Notes under the pieces: model-generated
What the model was told of the DNA's origin: nothing
Seen by the model: only the letters and a program-made list of their open reading frames with translations
The model's database searches: none
Assembly: GCF_004784475.1 (NCBI RefSeq)
Contig: NZ_SRRT01000005.1
Span: forward strand, 186,001 to 250,000
Direction of reading: 5' to 3'
DNA: 64,000 nucleotides
DNA from: Streptomyces bauhiniae
GTDB taxonomy: Bacteria; Actinomycetota; Actinomycetes; Streptomycetales; Streptomycetaceae
In this document: positions 47,655-56,332 of the stretch, one piece after another
How positions within the stretch are numbered: position 1 is the stretch's first letter
Layout: each line of letters starts with the position of its first letter
Translations under genes and position numbers: made by a program

Positions 47655-49724
47655 CTACGCCCCGCCGAACCGCGCCAGCAGCAGCGCGACATCGTCCGCC
47701 GACGTGTGGTCGACCGTGTCGAGGAGCATGTCGCAGGTCTGCCCGAGGGAGCCGGTCGCGCGCTCCAACGTGCGGCAGAGGGCGTGGAGTCCGACGTCGA
47801 TGGCGTCGTACCGGGTCTCCACCAGGCCGTCGGTGTAGAGGGCGAGCAGGGAGCCCTCGGGGAGTTTGACCTCCAGCGTGCCGAAGGGCACTCCGCCGAC
47901 GCCCAGGGGTGCGGCGGTGGGGACGGTGAGGAGGGTGGCCTCGTGGTCCGGGTGGACGAGGACCGGTGGGAGGTGGCCCGCGCTGGAGAAGGTGCAGGTG
48001 CCGCGCCTGGGGTCGCAGACCGCGTAGACGCAGGTGGCGAAGGACTCGCTGAGGGTGGCGGCGGTCTCGTCCAGGTGGCCGAGCAGTTCGGCGGGCGGCA
48101 GGTCGAGGCGGGCCAACGCCCGTGTGGTGGTGCGCAGTTGGCCCATGATGGCGGCGGCCCGGACACCGCTGCCCATCACGTCGCCGACCACGAGGCCCAC
48201 CTTGCCGTCGCTGAGCGGCAGTACGTCGTACCAGTCGCCGCCGACCTCGGTGCCGCTGCCCGCGGGACGGTAGCCGACCGCGATCTCCAGCCCCTCCGGC
48301 TGGTCGGGCGGGGTCTGCGGGAGCAGGCTGCGCTGGAGGGTGAGCGCGGTGTCCCGCTCACGCCCGTACAGCAGGGCGTTGTCCACGCTGATGGCGGCCC
48401 GCCCGACGATCTCGCACACCATCTGCAGGTCACGGCTGTCGAAGAGGCGGGTGTTGCCCGTGCGGTACAGGCTGAGCACGCCGAGCACGGTGCCGCGCGC
48501 GACCAGCGGCGCCACGAGGTAGCTGCGCACGCCCGCCTTGCGGAGCGCGGCGACGGCCTGTTCGTCGCCCGAGATCCGGCGCAGCGCGGCGGAGTCCACA
48601 CGGGGGATCATCGCCGGGGTTCCCTCCCGCACGCTGCGGCGCATCATCGGCGCCGGTTCCTCGGTGTCCAGGTCCTCCCACAGCGCGGCGCCGCCCATGT
48701 CGTCGTCCGGGTCGGCGGGGGCGACCGCGACGGTGACGAACCGGGCCTGGTCACCCGGCGCGGTACGCCGTCCGGTGGCGACGGACTCCAGCAGGTCGAC
48801 CGTCGCCAGGTCCGCGAACCGGGGCACGACGGCCTCGGCCAGCTCGCGCGCCGTCTGCCGCAGGTCGAGCGTGCTGCCGATGTCGGCGCTGGCCTCGGAG
48901 AGGGTCGCCAGGTGCCGGTGCGCGGCCGCGATCTCGGCGGCGGCGAGGTGGCGCGCGGTGACGTCCACGACGGAGACCGCGACGCCCAGCACCTTCCCGC
49001 GCCGGTCCTCGATCCGGTAGTACGACTCCGACCAGGCGTGGTCGTGCTCCGGGTCGGCCGGGACGCGGCCGATGGTGCGGTGGTCGAGGATCGGCTCGCC
49101 GGTACGCAGCACCCGCCGCATCGCGGACTCGATGGCCTGGGTGTCCACGCCCGGCAGCGTGTCCTCGAGACGCCGCCCGACCACGTCCTCCTCCGTCACG
49201 CCGTTCGCGGTGGTCAGGGCGTCGTTGATACGCATCCAGCGCAGCTCGGTGTCGAAGACGGCGAGGCCGACGGGCGACTGGTTGATCAGCAGCTCGGACA
49301 GGGCCAGGTCGCTCTCCACCCGGCGCACGGTGTCGACGTCGGCGGCGAGTGTCAGCCCGAGCACGTTCCCGTCGGGGTCGTGCAGACGGCCCTTGCGGTA
49401 TTCGACCGAACGGGTCGAACCGTCCTTGCTCCGCGCGAGGAAGACCCCCGCGAAGCTGGTGCCGACCTGCGCCTGCCGGAACAGCTCGCGGATGCGCTGC
49501 GCGTCCTCGGGCAGCGCCAGCAGCTCGGCCATGGACCTGCCGAGCGCCTCGGTCGCGTCGTAGCCGAACAACTGCTGGGCCTCGGGGCTCCACAGGACGA
49601 TGCGGCCCCCGGCGTCCGTGACCACGGCGGAGGCGTGCAGCAGGTCGAGCAGGCCGCCGGGCACCCTGGCCGCCCGGTCCTCGGCCGGGCCGGGCCCGTG
49701 CTCCCACAGGTCCTTGGCACCCAT
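47655..49724 (-). CDS. PAS-PAS-GAF-PP2C (SpoIIE-type) phosphatase
   Basis: 689 residues. Domain order: PAS about 25-135 (LLDLLHASAVVTDAGG, FGYDATEALGRSM), PAS about 140-265, GAF about 285-440 (LVAPLVARGTVLGVLSLY), PP2C/SpoIIE about 465-688. The phosphatase keeps metal-binding motifs GGDWYDVLPL, VVGDVMGSG and ADDVALLLARF. Such proteins dephosphorylate anti-sigma antagonists (STAS proteins) in response to signals bound by PAS and GAF domains. No STAS or RsbW-like gene lies nearby. ATG at 49724 (MGAKDLWEHG), with GGAAGG-like GGGAAGGCGACAGGT upstream. No histidine kinase-like ATPase domain is fused, unlike many Streptomyces homologues. Confidence 0.92.
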   Translation of the reverse strand: MGAKDLWEHGPGPAEDRAARVPGGLLDLLHASAVVTDAGGRIVLWSPEAQQLFGYDATEALGRSMAELLALPEDAQRIRELFRQAQVGTSFAGVFLARSKDGSTRSVEYRKGRLHDPDGNVLGLTLAADVDTVRRVESDLALSELLINQSPVGLAVFDTELRWMRINDALTTANGVTEEDVVGRRLEDTLPGVDTQAIESAMRRVLRTGEPILDHRTIGRVPADPEHDHAWSESYYRIEDRRGKVLGVAVSVVDVTARHLAAAEIAAAHRHLATLSEASADIGSTLDLRQTARELAEAVVPRFADLATVDLLESVATGRRTAPGDQARFVTVAVAPADPDDDMGGAALWEDLDTEEPAPMMRRSVREGTPAMIPRVDSAALRRISGDEQAVAALRKAGVRSYLVAPLVARGTVLGVLSLYRTGNTRLFDSRDLQMVCEIVGRAAISVDNALLYGRERDTALTLQRSLLPQTPPDQPEGLEIAVGYRPAGSGTEVGGDWYDVLPLSDGKVGLVVGDVMGSGVRAAAIMGQLRTTTRALARLDLPPAELLGHLDETAATLSESFATCVYAVCDPRRGTCTFSSAGHLPPVLVHPDHEATLLTVPTAAPLGVGGVPFGTLEVKLPEGSLLALYTDGLVETRYDAIDVGLHALCRTLERATGSLGQTCDMLLDTVDHTSADDVALLLARFGGA

Positions 49725-50007
49725 ACCTGTCGCCTTCCCGTCGACCGCCCCGGTACGAGTACACGGGGCGCGTCTTTTGCATCAGCTCATACCACTATGC
49801 CGTGCACCTCCTGTCCGCTCCTGCCCGAGCGGATCGGGGTACCAGACGGGACGGACCCTGGTACCAGGCCGACCGGACCCCGGTACGCCCCTTGTGTTAG
49901 CGTGAAACTTTTGCACGGTAGTGACGGTCGGTGACCCCGCCCGTCCGGTCGCCGTCCTCGTCCTACCGGGCCTTCCTCGGTACGTCCCCTCTTGCGGAAG
50001 GCTTGTC

Positions 50008-51372
50008 ATGAACCACCCGGACCCCGCCGAGTCGCAGCCGTCGGTCACCTCCTTCGCCGACCTGGACCTGCCGCCCGCGGTGCAGCGCAAGCTCGCCGAA
50101 CTGGACGTGCGCGAGCCCTTCCCGATCCAGGCGGCCACGATCCCCGACGCCCTCGCCGGCCGCGACATCCTGGGACGCGCCCGCACCGGCTCCGGCAAGA
50201 CCCTCGCCTTCGGCCTCCCGCTGCTCGCGCGTACGGCGGGACGCCGGGCCGAATCCAAGCAGCCGCTGGCCCTGATCCTGGTACCCACCCGCGAGCTGGC
50301 CCAGCAGGTGAGCGAGGCGCTCACCCCGTACGCCGAGGCGCTGGGGCTGCGGATGGCCGCGGTGGTCGGCGGCATGTCGATCGGCCGCCAGATCGCCGCG
50401 CTGCGCGACGGCGCCGAGGTCGTCGTCGCCACCCCCGGCCGGCTGCACGACCTCATCGAGCGCAAGGCGTGCCGTCTGGGCCGGGTCGGGATCACGGTCC
50501 TCGACGAGGCCGACCAGATGTGCGACATGGGCTTCCTGCCGCAGGTCACCGAGGCGCTGGAGCAGGTACGGCCCGACGGTCAGCGCATGCTGTTCTCCGC
50601 GACCCTGGACGGCGATGTCGACGGCCTGGTCCGCGACCACCTCCAGGACCCGGCCTCGCACTCGGTCGACCCCTCGGCGGGCACGGTCACGACGATGGAC
50701 CACCACGTCCTGGTCGTGCATGGGCCGGACCTGTACGCCGTGACCACGGAGATCGCCGCGCGCGACGGCCGGGTGCTGCTGTTCCGGGACACCAAGCACG
50801 GCGTCGACCAGCTCACCCGGCACCTGCGCGCCAGCGGGGTGCACGCGGCGGCCCTGCACAGCGGCAAGTCCCAGCCGCAGCGCACCCGTACCCTCGCGCA
50901 GTTCAAGGACGGGCAGATCACCGCGCTGGTGGCCACCAACGTCGCGGCGCGCGGCCTGCACATCGACGACCTCGACCTCGTGGTCAACGTCGACCCGCCC
51001 GCCGACGCCAAGGACTACCTCCACCGCGCCGGCCGCACCGCGCGCGGCGGCGGCTCCGGCAGCGTGGTCACACTGGTGCTGTCGGGCCAGCGGCGCGAGC
51101 TGAGCAAGGTGACGTCCGAGGCGGGCATCGAGCCGACGGTCACCAAGGTGCGCTCCGGCGAGGCCGCCCTGACCCGTATCACCGGCGCCCGCAGGCCGTC
51201 GGGCACCCCGCTCGACGGCGGCCCGTCGTCCCGTCCCAAGAACACCAACGCGCCGTTCCGGGGGATGGGCTCCACCAAGGACGCCTCCGGCGGGCGGCCG
51301 TCGCGCAAGACGAGCGAGGCTCGCAAGCTGGCGGAGGCCCGGCGGGCGGCGCAGGTGCGGCGGGGGCGCTGA
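50008..51372 (+). CDS. DEAD-box RNA helicase
   Basis: 454 residues. Motif Q PFPIQAATIPDALAG, motif I ARTGSGKT, Ia PTRELAQQ, II VLDEADQM, III FSATL, V ARGLHIDDLDLVVNVDPP and VI HRAGRTARGG are all present in order. They unwind short RNA duplexes, usually in ribosome assembly or RNA decay, often cold-induced. The C-terminal tail of about 60 residues is basic and Ser/Gly-rich (RPSRKTSEARKLAEARRAAQ), which is usual for RNA contact. ATG at 50008 follows GGAAGG by seven bases; a longer frame upstream lacks a good site. Confidence 0.93.
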   Translation: MNHPDPAESQPSVTSFADLDLPPAVQRKLAELDVREPFPIQAATIPDALAGRDILGRARTGSGKTLAFGLPLLARTAGRRAESKQPLALILVPTRELAQQVSEALTPYAEALGLRMAAVVGGMSIGRQIAALRDGAEVVVATPGRLHDLIERKACRLGRVGITVLDEADQMCDMGFLPQVTEALEQVRPDGQRMLFSATLDGDVDGLVRDHLQDPASHSVDPSAGTVTTMDHHVLVVHGPDLYAVTTEIAARDGRVLLFRDTKHGVDQLTRHLRASGVHAAALHSGKSQPQRTRTLAQFKDGQITALVATNVAARGLHIDDLDLVVNVDPPADAKDYLHRAGRTARGGGSGSVVTLVLSGQRRELSKVTSEAGIEPTVTKVRSGEAALTRITGARRPSGTPLDGGPSSRPKNTNAPFRGMGSTKDASGGRPSRKTSEARKLAEARRAAQVRRGR

Positions 51373-51398
51373 GTCCTGCGTGCGGCGCGGGCTCTGAC

Positions 51399-51782
51399 TC
51401 AGACGCGGGTCAGCCGGTGCAGGGCCCAGTCGACCATGGGTGCGTAGACCAGCGGTACCGGTACCGGCGCGGTCAGGTGAACCGCGACCCGGGTACCCGT
51501 ACCCTGCGGCTGCATGGTGTGCCCCACCACTACCGGTATACCGAGGAAGTTGACCTTCCAGGCCCAGGCGCCCTCCGCCTCGTTGACCTCGGTGACCTCG
51601 AACCGCCCGCGCAGGAACCCCGCGACCTCGACCTCACCCCGGGCACCCGGCCGGATGACGTCGCCCTCTGTGCGGACCGCCCGTAGGTGCGGCGCCCAGT
51701 GCGCCCACTCCTCGTACCGCGCGTACCGCTCCCAGACCACATCGGGCGCAGCGGGGCCCGCAACCGTGACGGTATGCCGCAT
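51399..51782 (-). CDS. SRPBCC-family (START/polyketide-cyclase-like) protein
   Basis: 127 residues. Starts MRHTVTVAGPAAPDVVWERY at an ATG with GGGAGG six bases upstream. The motif WAHWAPHLRAVRTEGD with later GARGEVEV and FEVTEVNEAEGAWAWKV is the polyketide-cyclase/dehydrase pattern, a hydrophobic-pocket fold of many uses. No biosynthetic genes are adjacent, so a ligand-binding or housekeeping role is as likely as catalysis. Confidence 0.85.
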   Translation of the reverse strand: MRHTVTVAGPAAPDVVWERYARYEEWAHWAPHLRAVRTEGDVIRPGARGEVEVAGFLRGRFEVTEVNEAEGAWAWKVNFLGIPVVVGHTMQPQGTGTRVAVHLTAPVPVPLVYAPMVDWALHRLTRV

Positions 51783-51888
51783 GACAGTCCTCCCAGCGGT
51801 GTCCGGCTCAATGTACGAGGGCGGGCGGGAGGATGCGCGGCGAGCGGGAACGCGCTCCGGGCGCCTGCCGCTCGCCGCCGGGAACCGC

Positions 51889-52317
51889 CTAGCTGTCGCC
51901 GCGTGACTTGCGCGCGTGTTCCGGGGTGGGTGAGTCGATACGACCGGAGCGGCCCTGAAGGCGGGGGTCACTGGCGTGGACGACGCCGACCGGGGAACCA
52001 CTCTCGATGACGGCGACCTGCCGGACCGAGTTCTCCTCCATCAGCCGGGCGACGTTGTCGAGCCCGTCGTCGATGTCCACGGTGACGAGACCCCCGCGCA
52101 CCACCTCGGCCACGGTCATCTTCTCGGCGTCGGCCGCCTCCGCGAGCGCGCTCACGACGAGATCGTGATCGCTGACGAGCCCCCGGAGCGCGCCGCCCTC
52201 CACCACGAGCACGACATCGACCCCGTCGTCACGCATCGTCCGCGCCACGGACGTGACGGACTCCCGGCCGTCCACCGTCGTGGGGTTTCCCGTCATGATC
52301 TCGCGCACGCTGTCCAT
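51889..52317 (-). CDS. Tandem CBS-domain protein
   Basis: 142 residues. Two CBS motifs: MTGNPTTVDGRESVTSVARTM and later VRGGLVTVDIDDGLDNVARL, each followed by a GxVSDHD- or VVHASD-like strand, forming one Bateman module that usually binds adenosyl nucleotides. Start ATG at 52317 follows GGAGGAAGTGGCG. Small stand-alone CBS proteins of this kind are common in Streptomyces, often stress-related. The longer open frame upstream has no ribosome site. Confidence 0.87.
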   Translation of the reverse strand: MDSVREIMTGNPTTVDGRESVTSVARTMRDDGVDVVLVVEGGALRGLVSDHDLVVSALAEAADAEKMTVAEVVRGGLVTVDIDDGLDNVARLMEENSVRQVAVIESGSPVGVVHASDPRLQGRSGRIDSPTPEHARKSRGDS

Positions 52318-52453
52318 CGCCACTTCCTCCTTGATCGGCCACGGTCCTACGCCCCACCGTGTACCCCGCGACACGCCCGCAACCCCGCGCCCGGGTGCGA
52401 ACGGGCTAGCGCCCGGCCAGGGTGGAAGGACACCCTCACACCCAGGAGCCCCC

Positions 52454-52684
52454 ATGAACGCCTCCGACAAGGACCGCCCCGCCAAGGGCGACAAGGTCGC
52501 CTGGAGCACCCACGGCACCGAGACCACCGGCAAGGTCGAAAAGAAGATCACCGACCGCACCGAGGCCGCCGGCCGCACCGTCGACGCGTCCCCCGAGGAC
52601 CCGCAGTACGAGGTCCGCAGCGACAAGTCGGGGCGGACGGCGGTGCACAAGCCTGCGGCGCTCAAGAAGAAGGGGAAGTCGTAG
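52454..52684 (+). CDS. DUF2945 (HVA1/Tudor-like) small protein
   Basis: 76 residues. KGDKVAWSTHGTETTGKVEKKI then PQYEVRSDKSGRTAVHKPAALKKKG is the hypervirulence-associated TUDOR / DUF2945 pattern, a small beta-barrel of unknown role. ATG at 52454 follows AGGAG by five bases. It is divergent from the CBS gene. Confidence 0.85.
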   Translation: MNASDKDRPAKGDKVAWSTHGTETTGKVEKKITDRTEAAGRTVDASPEDPQYEVRSDKSGRTAVHKPAALKKKGKS

Positions 52685-52898
52685 CGGGGCGGTGTTAGCG
52701 CCAACTCCCGCCATGGTTCGCTACGTTGACGTGATCCGCCTTGCCATCCGACTCTGAGTGGGGTCGGTGGCGGGCGGGTTTCGGCGGGCATGTGAGCACT
52801 AATTGGACATTGTTGCGATTCACCCTCCGGCGCGGGCATCGGCGGGCACTATGTGTGCCAGCAGCAACACGCTTCGTGTAAGGAATCAAGGAGCACAA

Positions 52899-53831
52899 GT
52901 GTCCAAGCAGTTGCCCGTTCCCGCGCCGGCCGATGACGGCTCCGGCCACAAGGCAGGGCGCAGGGGAGTGGTGCGCTACCTCCAGAACGAGACAGCGCCC
53001 GGCGCCGCACGCAAGGTGCTGGGGAACGCCTTGCGCCTCAGCCGGGAATGCGCCGGCCTGAGTCTGGGTGAAGCGGCCGGTCGCCTCGGGGTGTCTTCCT
53101 CGAAGGTGAGCCGGATCGAATCTGGCATGCACTCGCCCAAGGAGCGTGAACTGCCGGAGTTCTTCCGGACTTACGGGATCACGACTGCGGAGGAACAGGC
53201 AAATCTGCGAGAGCTGGCAGCGGCCGCTCACCGGCCCACCTGGTGGCAGCCCTGGTCCGCGGTCACGCCGAAGTACCTCCAGGCCGTGGTCAGCTTCGAG
53301 GACATGGCAAGCAGGGTGAGGTCCTTCGAACCCACCTACTTGCACGGCCTGTTGCAGACTCCGGAATACGCTCGGGCGCTGATCGAACGAGGCCGGGGCC
53401 CCGCGAGCACACACGACGAGCTGGTCAGGTTCCGCACCAAGCGCCAGGAGCAGTTCACCGCTTCGGACAAGAAGTTGCTCTGCGTCGTCGACGAGGCCAC
53501 ACTCGGTCGTGCCGTCGGATCAGCGGCCATCATGCGCGGGCAGTTGCAACACCTGATCGACCTGACGCACAGCCCCCGGATTCAGCTACGCCTCGCCCCC
53601 CTGTACGACTTCGACGTACACGTCGAACTCGGCCCCACGACCATCTTCGACTTCGCCGGCCGCCTTCTCCCCACGATCGTCTTCACCGAGGGGTACGACG
53701 GTGGCCTGGTCATCGAGGACGAAGCGATGGTGGACCGGCGCGTGAAGGCGTTCGACGCACTCGCTGCTCGCTCGCTGGACTCCCATGCCATGCGGCGACG
53801 TTTGCAGCACCTGCTGGTCCGCTACAAGTGA
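52899..53831 (+). CDS. XRE-family HTH regulator with DUF5753 domain
   Basis: 310 residues. HTH at about 45-105 (LRLSRECAGLSLGEAAGRLG, SSSKVSRIESG), then a DUF5753-like sensor domain with FEPTYLHGLLQTPEYARALI, RQEQFTAS and CVVDEATLGR. This is the WhiJ/Scr1-type regulator that usually works with a small DUF397 partner. GTG at 52899 follows AAGGAG by five bases; longer frames have no site. The downstream methyltransferase and DUF397 genes lie on the other strand. Its operator is not evident; TGCAATTGCA-like sites at 54.7-55.3 kb are candidates. Confidence 0.9.
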   Translation: MSKQLPVPAPADDGSGHKAGRRGVVRYLQNETAPGAARKVLGNALRLSRECAGLSLGEAAGRLGVSSSKVSRIESGMHSPKERELPEFFRTYGITTAEEQANLRELAAAAHRPTWWQPWSAVTPKYLQAVVSFEDMASRVRSFEPTYLHGLLQTPEYARALIERGRGPASTHDELVRFRTKRQEQFTASDKKLLCVVDEATLGRAVGSAAIMRGQLQHLIDLTHSPRIQLRLAPLYDFDVHVELGPTTIFDFAGRLLPTIVFTEGYDGGLVIEDEAMVDRRVKAFDALAARSLDSHAMRRRLQHLLVRYK

Positions 53832-53836
53832 CCCCG

Positions 53837-54676
53837 TCAGACCTTCCGCCCAACCCCCGCATACAACGACACAAGCCGATCACTGAGCACCCCCGGCCCG
53901 CTTCCCACCCGCGGATGCCACTGGTGGGCCAACACCACCCCCGGCTCCACGAGTTCGAGCCCCTCGAAGAACCGCACGACCTCCGCCCGGCTGCGTACCT
54001 GCGCGGGCGTCCCCCGCTGGACGTACGTGTCGATGATGGCCGCCCAGGTCTCCGGGGCGAAGTCACCCGTGCAGTGGGTCAGGCTGAGGTAGGAGCCGGG
54101 GGCGAGGTGGTTCATGAAGCCGCGGACGATGCCGTAGGGGTCCCGGTCGTCGGGGATGAAGTGCAGCAGCGCGTGGAGGCTGAGGACCACCGGCTTGCCG
54201 AGGTCCACGACGCCCTCGGCCTCCACCGCCGCGAGGACCGCGGCGGGATCGGTGGCGTCCGCCTGGACATAGCCCGTGAGTCCCTCGGGAGTCCCGGCGA
54301 GTAACTCGTCCGCGTAGACGAGCACGATGGGGTCGTTGTCGATGTACATGACCCGGCACTCAGGTGCGACGTCCTGGACCACCTCGTGCAGGTTGGGCGC
54401 GGTCGGGATACCGGTACCCACGTCGATGAACTGCCGCATGCCGCACCGCTGCGCCACATACCGCGCGGCCCGGTGCATATAGGCACGGTTCACCCGGGCC
54501 ACGGTCTCGATCGCCGGGAACAGTTTGATCACCGCCTGGGCCGCTTCCCGGTCCACGCTGTAATTCGTCTTACCGCCCAGGTAGTAGTCGTACATCCGCG
54601 CACTGTGGGGCTGGTCCTGCCCCAAGAACACCTCGCTGTTGCCCTGCTCGTGCCCCTGTGCGGCCTGGTCCCCCAC
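53837..54676 (-). CDS. SAM-dependent methyltransferase, DUF574 family
   Basis: 279 residues. The N-terminal ARMYDYYLGGKTNYSVDREAA is the hallmark of the actinobacterial DUF574 methyltransferase family; the SAM motif is FIDVGTGIPTAPNLHEV near residue 85, with VMYIDNDPIVLVYADELL following. Substrates are unknown. GTG at 54676 follows GGGAGG by seven bases. It lies between an HTH-DUF5753 gene and a DUF397 gene; such methyltransferases are often found beside these regulator pairs. A palindrome TGCACTTGCA lies 51 bases before the start. Confidence 0.88.
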   Translation of the reverse strand: MGDQAAQGHEQGNSEVFLGQDQPHSARMYDYYLGGKTNYSVDREAAQAVIKLFPAIETVARVNRAYMHRAARYVAQRCGMRQFIDVGTGIPTAPNLHEVVQDVAPECRVMYIDNDPIVLVYADELLAGTPEGLTGYVQADATDPAAVLAAVEAEGVVDLGKPVVLSLHALLHFIPDDRDPYGIVRGFMNHLAPGSYLSLTHCTGDFAPETWAAIIDTYVQRGTPAQVRSRAEVVRFFEGLELVEPGVVLAHQWHPRVGSGPGVLSDRLVSLYAGVGRKV

Positions 54677-54726
54677 TGTGTTCCCTCCCAGGCATCCACG
54701 CTCACCCGTCCTCGCCAGGGGCGGAA

Positions 54727-54736
54727 TGCACTTGCA
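54727..54736. promoter_or_regulatory. TGCACTTGCA motif before the DUF574 gene
   Basis: A near-palindromic 10-mer, 51 bases upstream of the methyltransferase start. Related copies are at 55140 and 55243. Role is inferred from repetition and position only. Confidence 0.4.
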
Positions 54737-54873
54737 TTGTCCCTATCCATACCGACCGTTCAGCAGCGATGTCCAGAGGTGAACGGTATTCACAGCCTTC
54801 CGAGCGGGCCCGTACCAAATTGACGCCGAAGGACACCGGCCGGGCCTGCGGCCGGTGCCTCCCCGCACCTACC

Positions 54874-55098
54874 TCAGAGTTCGCCGCGGTCGAGCGCGGC
54901 GGTGAAGGCGGCAGCGGTCCCCCGCGAGACCGCCATGACCGGGCCGTTCTGGGTCTTGGAGTCACGGAACAGCACCCGCTCGCCGGACGGCTCTGCGATC
55001 TCCACGCACGAGCCTTCCGGCAGGCTGTACGAACTCTTCCGCCACGCGACGCCGGCCCCGTTCGAGCCGTGCCGCTCCACAACCGTCGGTTTCCTCAC
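54874..55098 (-). CDS. DUF397-family small protein
   Basis: 74 residues. The core WRKSSYSLPEGSCVEIAEP followed by VLFRDSKTQNGPVMAVS is the DUF397 pattern. Such small proteins are usually coded beside XRE-DUF5753 regulators and act as their modulators. The GTG at 55098 (VRKPTVVERHG) follows GGAGG by seven bases; a longer frame to 55176 has no site. A TGCAATTGCA palindrome lies 42 bases upstream of the start. The matching HTH gene is separated by the methyltransferase. Confidence 0.88.
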   Translation of the reverse strand: MRKPTVVERHGSNGAGVAWRKSSYSLPEGSCVEIAEPSGERVLFRDSKTQNGPVMAVSRGTAAAFTAALDRGEL

Positions 55099-55139
55099 CG
55101 GACGACCTCCTGCGGTGAATGAACTCCCCGTTGCCGGGA

Positions 55140-55149
55140 TGCAATTGCA
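55140..55149. promoter_or_regulatory. TGCAATTGCA palindrome before the DUF397 gene
   Basis: Perfect 10-bp palindrome 42 bases upstream of the DUF397 GTG. Its spacing matches the TGCACTTGCA copy before the methyltransferase. Confidence 0.45.
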
Positions 55150-55643
55150 TACCGGCTCAGACGTTGAGAGGTTCACCGCTCACCGCGTCATGTATGCACG
55201 CTGCAATCAACAATGTCTCGATTCAACTGTCGGCCTCTCGCATGCAAGTGCGTCACCCGGACGGCCGCTTTGCCTGTGCTTTCAGTCCCTTGGAAATGGA
55301 CGGGGGAATATGCGCCAGGCATGGAGTATGCGGGCGGCATTCGTACAGTCATAGCGGAGAAGACGAGCCGGGTTTCGACACCGGGGCTCTCAACTGGAAC
55401 AGACGGGGCGCACAAACAGGGCGCACTCTCACCGAAAATCGAACGTGGCTCCCGGAGAGGACAGCTTATCCCTCTGGCAATACCGCGCCGACAGCAAGGG
55501 AAATGCCGCATTCCGCTGCTCAAGTGGATTCCAAATGGCCCTAGTTCGACTTAACGTCCGGTCGTGCTCGGCGACGTGTCGAGCGGCATGGGGCCCCGGT
55601 GCATGATTTGGCCGTCAGCGGCCGGGGCCCCGTATCCACGACT

Positions 55644-55655
55644 CCTCCTAGGAGG
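55644..55655 (+). promoter_or_regulatory. Ribosome binding site inside a CCTCCTAGGAGG palindrome
   Basis: The 12-base perfect palindrome contains the AGGAGG Shine-Dalgarno six bases before ATG 55661. Self-pairing of the site could lower translation. Confidence 0.5.
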
Positions 55656-55660
55656 CCGCG

Positions 55661-55963
55661 ATGACCCCCTCCCCTCGGCGACGGCGCCGTAAACCGCGCC
55701 ACGCCCGCCCCCGGCCGGCGCGCTGGGGCCGACGGTGCCCGCTCTGCGTGATCGACGCGCTGGAGGCCGCCGTCGGCCCCGCCGGGCAGTTGTTCCTCAC
55801 CCACCAGTCCGAGCACTGGCTCGCCGCGGCCGGTGCCTGTCTGGTGCTGCTGCGCATGGCCGGACAGCGATGCCCGCACGCCCGTGATCCGCGCGACCAG
55901 CTCACTCCTGAGGCGGAACGTCCCGACGGTTCCGGCGCCCGTGAGGCCCACGATGCCCGCTGA
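55661..55963 (+). CDS. Small basic protein of unknown function
   Basis: 100 residues. Very Arg-rich start (MTPSPRRRRRKPRHARPRPARWGRR), then a CPLCVIDALEAAVGP segment and a hydrophobic stretch near residues 50-66 (AAAGACLVLLRMAG). No family recognised. The ATG has a strong but palindromic ribosome site (AGGAGG). Its stop overlaps the ATG of the next gene (ATGCCCGCTGA), so they are likely translated together. A DNA-contact role suggested by the basic start is only a guess. Confidence 0.65.
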   Translation: MTPSPRRRRRKPRHARPRPARWGRRCPLCVIDALEAAVGPAGQLFLTHQSEHWLAAAGACLVLLRMAGQRCPHARDPRDQLTPEAERPDGSGAREAHDAR

Positions 55964-56222
55964 ATCCAGCCACGCCGCGAACAGCGCGGCCCACATCGGA
56001 CACGTCATCGAGCGGGTCCGCAGACAGGCCCGCGTCAGTCCGGAGGCCCTGGCCCGGCAGACCGGGGCGGGTCTCGATCACGTCGCCGACGTCCTCGCCG
56101 GGCAGCGCTTCCCCAGCCGTCGCTTCATCATCACCTGTGCCAGGGCGTGCGGCGCCGATCCCCAAGTGCTGCTCATGGTCTGGGAGGACGAACACGACCG
56201 CCGGCGTACCCCGCCACGGTGA
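55953..56222 (+). CDS. Small HTH (XRE-like) protein
   Basis: 89 residues. HIGHVIERVRRQARVSPEAL, then RQTGAGLDHVADVLAGQRFP, fits a XRE-type helix-turn-helix; the tail CARACGADPQVLLMVWEDEH is typical of the last helix of this fold. It overlaps the previous gene by 11 bases. No effector domain is attached. Target not known. Confidence 0.75.
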   Translation: MPAESSHAANSAAHIGHVIERVRRQARVSPEALARQTGAGLDHVADVLAGQRFPSRRFIITCARACGADPQVLLMVWEDEHDRRRTPPR

Positions 56223-56332
56223 GGGTCGGCCACGTATCGGTGATTCATCTGGATTCCTCACCCGTCGTCCGGTCGGCGGTCTACCGTGAAAGAACGCCGC
56301 GCGGACCGTCGCGGCCCCGTGAGAGGAGTCCT

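Larger units (their letters stand above)
55099..55660. other. Intergenic region with no supported gene
   Basis: 562 bases, GC clearly lower than its neighbours between about 55180 and 55550. Open frames here (such as one ending at 55544 and one at 55554) lack ribosome sites, use rare codons and have no family resemblance, so I do not call them. It holds two TGCA-type motifs (55140, 55243), a long-looped inverted repeat GGGGCCCCGG / CCGGGGCCCC (55590-55631) and, at the far end, the CCTCCTAGGAGG palindrome that overlaps the next gene's ribosome site. Confidence 0.6.

Noticed and set aside
55119..55554. Small open frames in the intergenic region (141 and 113 codons)
   Set aside because: No ribosome sites, mutual overlap, Cys- and Ser-rich composition and rare codons; no family likeness.
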